From: Ceraceosorus guamensis
Taxonomy: Eukaryota; Basidiomycota; Exobasidiomycetes; Ceraceosorales; Ceraceosoraceae
DNA length: 64,000 bases
Direction of reading: 5' to 3'
NCBI RefSeq assembly: GCF_003144195.1
Contig: NW_020290050.1
Location: forward strand, 62,001-126,000
The position numbers were made by a program, and so were the translations under genes. Within the stretch, counting starts at the first letter, position 1. Each line of letters opens with the position of its first letter. Of the stretch, positions 57,571-64,000 are shown in pieces. Below the pieces are notes generated by a model. The model was given only the letters and a program-made list of their open reading frames with translations, was not told the DNA's origin and made no database searches.

Positions 57571-58864
57571 ATGACAACGTTCACAGCGCGCTATGCTCTC
57601 GCATACTTGACGCTCTTGTGTCTGGCTGCAGGCATCAGTGCGCTCCACCTAGCATCTCGTGAGAAGGACAGCAAAAGCGCTCTGCCCGCTTTACCATTTG
57701 CGGCGCCCCGTCGTAATCAAGCATTCTTCAGATCCGACTTTTGGCGCTCTTCAGCTTCCGAAGCTCTGGCTCCTCCGAGCGACTACTCGGCGAACACTGA
57801 TACAGTCTCTTCGAACAACGGTAAAGGCAAAGCCTTGGCCCCAGATGCGCTCGCATACCCTGGCTGGTCTAGACCGACGAAATCGGAGCTGGACCGAGCC
57901 GACAAGGTTCGAGCTGCGTCCATGTCGGATGGTGCAAGGGAGGGTGACGGGCGTGATGCTGATTCCAGCTCCAAGACAGGCTGGGTGTATGTAAGTGGTG
58001 CATGGGGACAGCCCACACGAGCAAGCGTCCCCCCCTCAAGTACCACCTTGCCTTTTGCACTACGCAGGTGATTCGTCATGGCGAGAAGCCCGGGGGAAAG
58101 AAACATCATGGTCTCTCACCAGCAGGCAAACGTCGCGCGCAATGCCTCAAGCGAGTGTTTGGATCGGGAGACCTAAAGGCGCAATACGCTATGGCTCCGG
58201 CATACAAGCGTTCGGGAGCTCGTCGTCGTGCTTATGATACCGTGAGTTGTCCTAGCCTATCCATTCTGGCATAACGTGACCTGATCGCTCGGCATTCTCA
58301 TTCGCATGGTGTGACGCGACGCAGCTCAAGCCCTTGTCAAGGTACACTGGCATGCCGCTCGACACGTCTTGTCAGCGTGACGATTCTTCGTGCGTTCACA
58401 AAGTGCTGGAGCGCGAGACTTCAAAGGGGAACAATGTGGTGGTAGCATGGCAGCACACTGCCATCTCTTCCCTAGTACGCGGGCTTGGCGTTAAAGGCTT
58501 GGTGTGGGACAAGAAGCGCTACGACATGATCATTCATATCAAGAAGGGCAAGGTGCATCGTATCGATTCGGAAGAGTGCGAAGGGCTGGACAAGCGTTGG
58601 CTGCATTGGCATGCCAAGAAGGGCAACGGCAAAGGAAAAGGCGGTCAGTATGGACGCATTGTCGATGACGAATCATGGGCAGAAGGTGCTGGCGAGGATC
58701 AAATACCGCTCGCTACCAAGGGCGCTTCTTTCGCATCGAGCTTTGTAGCTTATGACGAGGACGATAACGCGGAGGAAGATTTGGAAGAGGACGTTGATCT
58801 GGACGACGTCTTTGGCCGACAATCTCTAGGCTCCGCCATGACCAACTGGTTCGGCATGCGCTGA
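57571..58864 (+). CDS. Histidine phosphatase (phosphoglycerate mutase-like) family protein
   Basis: Three exons, 57571-57990, 58068-58241 and 58325-58864, fit in phase to give 377 residues. The N-terminus MTTFTARYALAYLTLLCLAA followed by GISAL is a signal peptide or membrane anchor, so the protein enters the secretory path. The catalytic core begins with VIRHGEKPGGKKHHGLSPAG: the RHG triad with its phospho-accepting His, and the Lys-rich LSPAGKRRA typical of the family. The second His is in NVVVAWQHTAISSLVRGLG. The C-terminus is acidic (DEDDNAEEDLEEDVDLDDVF) and ends NWFGMR. Substrate unknown; related fungal proteins are annotated only as phosphoglycerate mutase family. An upstream in-frame ATG (57514, MHTGRTASS) would bury the signal peptide, so the later ATG is preferred. 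Confidence 0.85.
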
Positions 58865-59126
58865 TTTTGCCGCCTTCCAAGTGCTCATCGCAAGAGGCAG
58901 ATCAGGAAACATCGTCCCTCTTGCTTCGCGCAATGCTCTTCCTTGTCCCTCGCCTCGTTGTTGCAACCCATTCCGCCTTCCAATCAAGCCGAACAATTCC
59001 TCTTCAGCGTCACCTCGTTTGTACCATTCACCCACCTTCGCGTCACTTTTCACCTCTTGCACTGTTCTCGTCATCATTCCGTAGTTACCCTCAGCTCTCG
59101 CCGCTGATCACTTCTCGTTCAGTTAG

Positions 59127-59146
59127 CCCCCCCCCCCCCCCCCCCC
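59127..59146. repeat. Poly-C run of about 20
   Basis: Uninterrupted run of C in the convergent intergenic region. Confidence 0.9.
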
Positions 59147-59776
59147 ATTTCATTTCCACAATCAGTCATCAGAAACAGCACTTGGCCGTGATAGAGGTGA
59201 ACCAGACTCACTCGCCCGTCTTGCAAACAATAAACAATGGCCGCTATGGCGAAGCGGAAATCCCAAACTTTTCTACCAGAGCAGAGCCATGTCGTACGTC
59301 TTCGCTCTGATCCGATGTGCTCAACGGCGCGGCGCAATGAAATCTTGTACAGCGAGCACGAGTGCGCGCGCAAAATTTTGCGAGGCGTCGACGATCGCAT
59401 TCTAAGAAGAGGCGCTGAGCTTTCGCGATCAACAGGTTGACAAGCGACTGAGCAGAGCAGCGCTTGCGAATTTTGACATGCACATGCAACCCAACACACG
59501 CGCACAGACGAAAAGAGGAGAGCGGCTGTTCACCTCCTCTTCAAGCCCATGGGTGGTGCTCCGCGCATCGGAGGTCCAGGACCTCTTCTTCTTCCCAACT
59601 CGTCGGTGGAATACTTGGAGCTGCCTGCGGGAGCAGGAGGTGCATTTCCGCTCTCCAGAGCCTCTGCAGGAGGGAGGGGGGCGCGTGCGCGCACACGAGC
59701 AAACAAAAAGGGGTGGTGGTGGTCGATTAGAGACGGGGAAAAGCACAAGAACGGCTTGGACCCAAATGCCCCCCCT

Positions 59777-59777
<1 letters not shown>

Positions 59778-59811
<34 letters not shown>
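59778..59811. repeat. Poly-C run of about 34
   Basis: Uninterrupted run of C ending about 17 bases before the CEG1 stop codon on the other strand, so the CEG1 transcript would carry a matching poly-G in its 3' untranslated region. Confidence 0.9.
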
Positions 59812-59828
59812 AGGCGAGCGGAGCGCTT

Positions 59829-59970
59829 TTATCTGCAAAACTGGGACTCACTTCGCATAGCTTCCCTTTGCTCTGATTTCCACGCTGTTCGGATGTCCAT
59901 GCTCGCGCCCAGCAGCTTTGTGATGGATAGAGAGAGAGCGAGGGAGCAGGCAAGAAGTGCAGATGTCGGG

Positions 59971-60003
<33 letters not shown>

Positions 60004-62674
60004 GAAAAGAAAAAAAGAAAGGTCAGAACGAAGCTCAGAGAAGAAGTGGGCTTATAGCCCCCAAACGAGGGGCTAGGGAGCGTGATGGCCCTCACCTCTT
60101 CCTCTTCCACACCATCCTCTATGCTTCTCAAGATCTTCTGCACCACGCTATGATGATTTCCATCCCTCTTATCGTCCCTTACGCGATGCAAACGCCAAGC
60201 CGGAGGTCTTTGATTCCTAACATCATCCGGTTCTTCCTCCTCCTCCTCTTGCTCCTCCTCTTCTTTGGCTTCAACATTTCTATTTCCTCCACCGGACCGC
60301 CGCCTGGCTTTCTCGGCCCGCCACGTCGATTCCGCCTCGGGCGGCAGAGGACCACCGTGCGGATCCCATCTAGCTTCCACGATCACATCGTCGAATTGCA
60401 CTGCGCTAGACTTCATCCTGTTCGAAAGCGATGAAGAAGAAGAAGGAGAAGAACAGAGGCCCAAGGGCAAGAATAAAAAATACCAAAAAAACAAAAAAAA
60501 AAAAAAAACCAAAAAGGGATGAGCGGCTTCCACATGAGGCCAAGACTCGTCCAACAAGGCCAGCACAACGGACAAAAAAGGGGCATGCGCTTGCGACGGG
60601 GGTTTGCAACGAACGAATTCCTTTTTCTTGACACAAGAGGAAAAAAAAAAAAAAAAAAAAACTCACTGCTCCCACTCCTCATCATCCACATGCATCCAAT
60701 CAAAGTACTCGTAGCCATCCTGCGATCTGCTCTCCCTGCCAACATGCTGATCCAGCTGAAAAAAAGGTTTGGCCGTAAAATCTACCAGGTTGCCGCGAGG
60801 ATCCTTGGCCAGGTCCGGTGGGAAGCGCAGGCGAAGCTTGAAATCGATCGTATTCTCGTACGGCGGTTTCCACTTGATGCTGGGTGCGGAGCAAGCGGTT
60901 AGAGAGAGAGAGAGGCACAAGGAAAGTGGGGGCCATTTTTTTCCCGTTAGGCCGGGCGGGGGCGATGCAGGTGGTTTGGAGAGATCAGCCAAGTGGATAG
61001 AACGGCCAACGAGCGGCAATCGCAAATCAAGCTTTCCACTGATGAGGCCTTTTGAAAAGCTTGTCGCCTCCACCCCTTTCCCACCTGCGATCTGTAGCCC
61101 TCACATGTTGCTATCCGTACCGTTCACGTAGCCCGAATTGATGCAGGTAAATATCAGACCGTCGTTGCCGTGCATCAATCTAGGTATGACCTCCTTGATG
61201 ACTTTTTGTATCCCATAGCTCAACTCCATAGGTTTGACAAGCACTCTGAAAAGGGGGGAGCATTGCGCAAGATTGTCTGTCAGTGGGGGTGGCAAGGAGC
61301 CCCAAAGGGTGTGGGGCGTCGCGAACAGCTCAAGATGCGCACTCGTAGCCTATTTCCCTTGCCTGGGTCTGATGACGCATCATGTAATCCGCATAGGGCT
61401 TGTACAGCAGCTCTTTGAGTCGCTATGGGTGGGCGTCGGCAGGGTAAGCAGCAGGAAGAAGCTGAGCAGGGCAAGGCGTTGAAGATTCGAGCAGCCTGTT
61501 CTTGCCCACTCACGCCGTATCGCTTGAGCAGCATCCTGCTGGCCATATTTGTACCATCGATGACCAGACAATCGAACAGCAACAATCTCATTTTGCGCTA
61601 AGAGGTGAGCAACGCAACGCAACGCAACGCAACGCATCAGCTCAAGCACGAGCACGAGCACGAGCTCGAGCTCGAGCTCGATCCAGGACGGGCCTGACTC
61701 ACGCGTCCATCGGGTAAAGTGTCCCAGACCAATTCTCCGTCCAAGAGCGTCTCTGATCGAGCTTTCCACCTACCGCCATCGACTGCTTTTTCGTCGTTTG
61801 GTGTTGTGCGCTCATGCGAAGGGAAGAAGAGACTTCGTGTTTGCTCGCGATACACATTCTTTCGATTGATCTGCAAGGGAAGGGGGCCCGCACACGGTGA
61901 TGGGCGGGAGAATGATGAGCGATGCGTGCACGTGACGAGCAGAGAAGGAGAGGGGAGGGAGAGAGAGGGGAGAGAGTGCCGCTTGCCTCGGCTCATCTCA
62001 CCAGAAAGACTTCTTGACAACCTTGCGCCTTGTTCCATGCGATCAGCACCAGCACTCTTTGTCCATCCGACTTTTCGCAGACCCAAAAGCTGCAAGGGGG
62101 AGGCCCAGGATGGGGGGGCGTCAATGTCAATTCCACACATCCCAATCCAAAAAGAAGGGCCTTCGATGCAAAGCATCTGCCACGTGCTGCGACGCTCCTG
62201 ACTCACTCTTGAGACTTGAGCGATTCCAGAGAGGCTTTTGTGAAGGATACAGGTTGAGCGCCAGGAAATCTGTAGGGCGTCCAGTCAAAATGGGCCGCAT
62301 GCATCAGCAATGCTCTGCTCTGCTCTAACCGCAGTCCAAGACAACACCACCGACGACGGCACGACACCACACCACACCACTGCTCGGATTCAGACTCGCC
62401 TATTGTGGGAAAGATTGCACAGCTTGGCTACATGCCTCCTCAACATCTCTGCTCGATCTTCAAGCACGATCTGACCGGGCACATCCGGTACGGTGGTCGT
62501 GGCAGCAGGCTCCAATGCCATTCCCGCTCCCATTCCCATTCCCATTCCCATTCCCATTCCCGCTCTTGCTCCCACACCGCCACCGCCGCCTCCCGAGTAG
62601 TTGCTTGGACCGGCGGCAGAGGAGGAGGAGGATGCGCGTGCAGCTTGCGCATTCTGATACGCTGCGTACGACAT
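59829..62674 (-). CDS. CEG1: mRNA capping enzyme, guanylyltransferase
   Basis: Transfers GMP to the 5' diphosphate end of nascent mRNA in the nucleus. Ten exons fit in phase: 62674-62400, 62269-62207, 62089-62002, 61870-61703, 61597-61514, 61422-61343, 61245-61105, 60879-60667, 60417-60096 and 59915-59829, giving 506 residues. Nucleotidyltransferase motifs appear in order: catalytic lysine motif I EKSDGQRVLVLIAW (about residue 119), RKNVYREQ, motif III-like TLLDGELVWD, then LLLFDCLVIDG, motif IV DGLIFTCINSGYV, motif V IKWKPPYENTIDFKLRLRF and the OB-fold part GYEYFDWMHVDDEEWEQ. The N-terminal (Gly-Met)n run GMGMGMGMGMGAGM comes from a six-base repeat. Intron 1 uses a GC donor (TAG-GCGAGT). Introns 8 and 9 contain long poly-T on the coding strand. 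Divergent from DPB2. Confidence 0.95.
59971..59996. repeat. Poly-A (poly-T in the CEG1 intron)
   Basis: A run of 26 A on the plus strand, lying in CEG1 intron 9, where it reads as poly-T in the transcript 5' of the acceptor. Smaller runs of the same kind occur in intron 8 (about 60487-60507 and 60642-60660). Confidence 0.9.
61611..61636. repeat. (AACGC)n array, about 5 units
   Basis: Five units of the same pentamer as the 44899-44950 array, lying in CEG1 intron 4. It is followed by GAGCAC and GAGCTC hexamer runs (61645-61680). Confidence 0.9.
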
Positions 62675-63295
62675 GGTGATCGCTGCAGCGATTAGCAGGA
62701 GTCAAAAGTCGTTCGCGGTAGAGTTGGGGTGGAAGGATGTGCGTGCCTGATGGCTTGTCTCGAGAAGTCGAGGGTGCTGCGTCGTCGTACAGCCCCGCCG
62801 TGAGGGGTGGAGCTGAGTGACGAGAGTCTTAATCTTGAATTGAGCATCATGAACTCGCACTCACAGTCACGAGTGACTCAAGACTCTGGACTCACACTGT
62901 AGAGTCAAGTCTGACTGCATGCACGCTTGATCGCGTCGCTCACGTGACTGGCACGAGACGCGGTCAATCTCGAGTCGAGTCGCGCGCGAGTGAGTGAGTA
63001 CTGTATTCGTTATGAATTTACGCGTCGCGCGGTGCGTGATGGTGGTGATCACGCGCGCGTCGCTGTGCGTGGAGAGCCACGAACAGCTAGGCCTTCTTGG
63101 ATGTCTATACATAGCCCAGCACCGCGGCGGCCGGTGCAGCAGCGAGCGATCTGACAGTGCATTACCACCACCACAACCACCACAACCCTTCAAATCTATG
63201 CTTCGCCACGACGACCTGCCACGACGACCTTTTGCGCATTTCCCCATCCACACATCCGCTCCGGCGCACCCTCGCGCCCTGGACTGCAGCCAATC
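62675..63295. promoter_or_regulatory. Shared divergent promoter region CEG1/DPB2
   Basis: 621 bp between divergent starts. It contains ACTCGCACTCACAGTCACGAGTGACTCAAGACTC-type words at 62850-62890, matching the words found in the other divergent promoters, and CGCGCG-rich stretches near 63050. No gene seen. Confidence 0.5.
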
Positions 63296-63909
63296 ATGTC
63301 GAGCGCAGCATCGGCCGGCGCTTCCATGCGGGGAAGGGGTCATTCGCATTCGCACTCGCATTCGCACTCGCAGGCTCGAGCAGGCCCAAGTCAGCTGTCG
63401 AGCGACAATGCAGCCGTGGCCGCATCCGTGTCAGCAGCTCTTCGAAAAGCCATTCTCCGAATATTTACGCGCAAACACGGTCTACACCTGCACGCCTCCT
63501 CTTTGCCCTTTATCCAATCCAGTCTAGCGGCGCACGATCTGTTGGACAAGCCCGAAGAGTGGACGGAGGCTCTTGAAGCTCTTGCGAAAGGTGTGGACGA
63601 AGTGTCGGATATGCACCTTCACATGGCTGCTACCGCTACTGCTGCCCAACCTTCCTCCTCCTCCTCCTCCGCCTCCTTCTCCTCTTCGGTCGTCACGCCC
63701 GAGATATTGGAAGCGGTGTATGAGAGATTGGTGCTGGCAGACTCGGTGACGGATGCTAGCAATGCCGCTCATCACGCGCACACCACGATGAATGGAAATG
63801 GCGCACACGATCTCGTAGCTGGTGAGGTCGCAGATCCTCAAAGGCATTTCCACATCATCGATGCTTTTCAAATGCCGCGATGGAGTTGGTCTCATTCTCG
63901 TTGGGAAAA
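63296..63909 (+). CDS. DPB2: DNA polymerase epsilon subunit B, N-terminal part (gene runs off the window)
   Basis: First exon (204 codons plus two bases) starting MSSAASAGASMRGRGHSHSH. A His/Ser repeat is followed by the helical N-terminal domain of Pol epsilon subunit B (AALRKAILRIFTRKHGLHLH, then SLPFIQSSLAAHDLLDKPEE). Near its end comes RHFHIIDAFQMPRWSWSHSR, which corresponds to the family's conserved motif around IxAFDxPKW. A GTGAGT donor follows at 63910. The remaining phosphodiesterase-like and OB domains lie outside the window. The family member is the essential second subunit of the leading-strand polymerase. The assignment rests on the N-terminal domain only. Confidence 0.75.
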
Positions 63910-63938
63910 GTGAGTCATGATCGCGGGGGGGGTGGGCG

Positions 63939-63966
63939 CTTGCAGCTTGCAGCTTGCAGCTTGCAG
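63939..63966. repeat. (GCTTGCA)n heptamer repeat, 4 units
   Basis: Four GCTTGCA units in the first intron of DPB2. Every unit boundary gives a TTGCAG, a potential splice acceptor, so the true exon 2 start is ambiguous from this window. Confidence 0.85.
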
Positions 63967-64000
63967 CCTGGTCGATGGTGTTGCTTTTTGGCTTGCTTGC

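Larger units (their letters stand above)
58865..59828. other. Convergent intergenic region with two poly-C tracts
   Basis: Lies between the stop codons of the phosphatase-like gene and CEG1. It contains a 20-base poly-C (59127-59146) and a 34-base poly-C (59778-59811). Open frames through these tracts are artefacts of the homopolymer. The first part is CT-rich, as in a 3' untranslated region. Confidence 0.5.

Noticed and set aside
59429-59953. Frames with long Gly or Pro runs
   Set aside because: Produced by translating the poly-C tract; no coding support.
1-64000. CRISPR arrays, operons, insertion sequences and rRNA genes
   Set aside because: None seen. The tandem repeats present are microsatellites without spacers, and the intron-containing genes are eukaryotic.

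Overview
This looks like nuclear DNA of a fungus, most likely a basidiomycete of the smut lineage (Ustilaginomycotina). The reasons are many short GT-AG introns (about 40-200 nt) in otherwise long exons, CpG-rich coding DNA, alanine/serine/acidic low-complexity tails, a secreted lipase of the CALB/LIP type, and a gene set typical of a basidiomycete (DRE2, FZO1, CEG1, TFC3, NUG1). All of this was read by eye from translations and splice signals. The species is not identifiable from the window alone.

Layout. (1) 1-7.4 kb is accessory-looking: three coiled-coil coding pieces on both strands, a large unrecognised minus-strand coding unit (4329-6976) with internal breaks, a diverged copy of its N-terminal coding part just upstream (7155-7412), and a long poly-C tract. 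About 250-4860 has clearly fewer CpG than the DNA beside it. (2) 7.4-11.4 kb has no intact gene, only weak coding relics. (3) 11.4-44.3 kb is a conserved housekeeping block: PTH2 (-), RPN2 (+), a homeodomain regulator (+), FZO1 (-), DRS1 (+), NUG1 (-), TFC3 (+) and DRE2 (-). (4) 45.4-51 kb is unusual: an unrecognised minus-strand locus with two abutting 529-codon open frames plus smaller upstream frames, and an unrecognised plus-strand gene. (5) 52-64 kb holds a secreted lipase (+), an unrecognised multi-exon minus-strand gene or gene pair, a histidine-phosphatase-family protein (+), the mRNA capping guanylyltransferase CEG1 (-), and the start of DPB2 (+), which runs off the window.

How the genes work together. 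There is no operon or gene cluster. Several genes feed the same broad process: ribosome biogenesis (DRS1, NUG1), RNA polymerase III transcription (TFC3), mRNA capping (CEG1), translation quality control (PTH2) and proteasome function (RPN2). FZO1 acts in mitochondrial fusion, DRE2 in cytosolic Fe-S assembly, and DPB2 in replication. Many genes are paired head to head across 0.6-1.5 kb shared intergenic regions (PTH2/RPN2, FZO1/DRS1, NUG1/TFC3, CEG1/DPB2). These regions are rich in short GACTC/GATTC-type words. The intron boundaries given were derived by hand from reading frame and splice consensus; each was checked for phase but not against transcripts.
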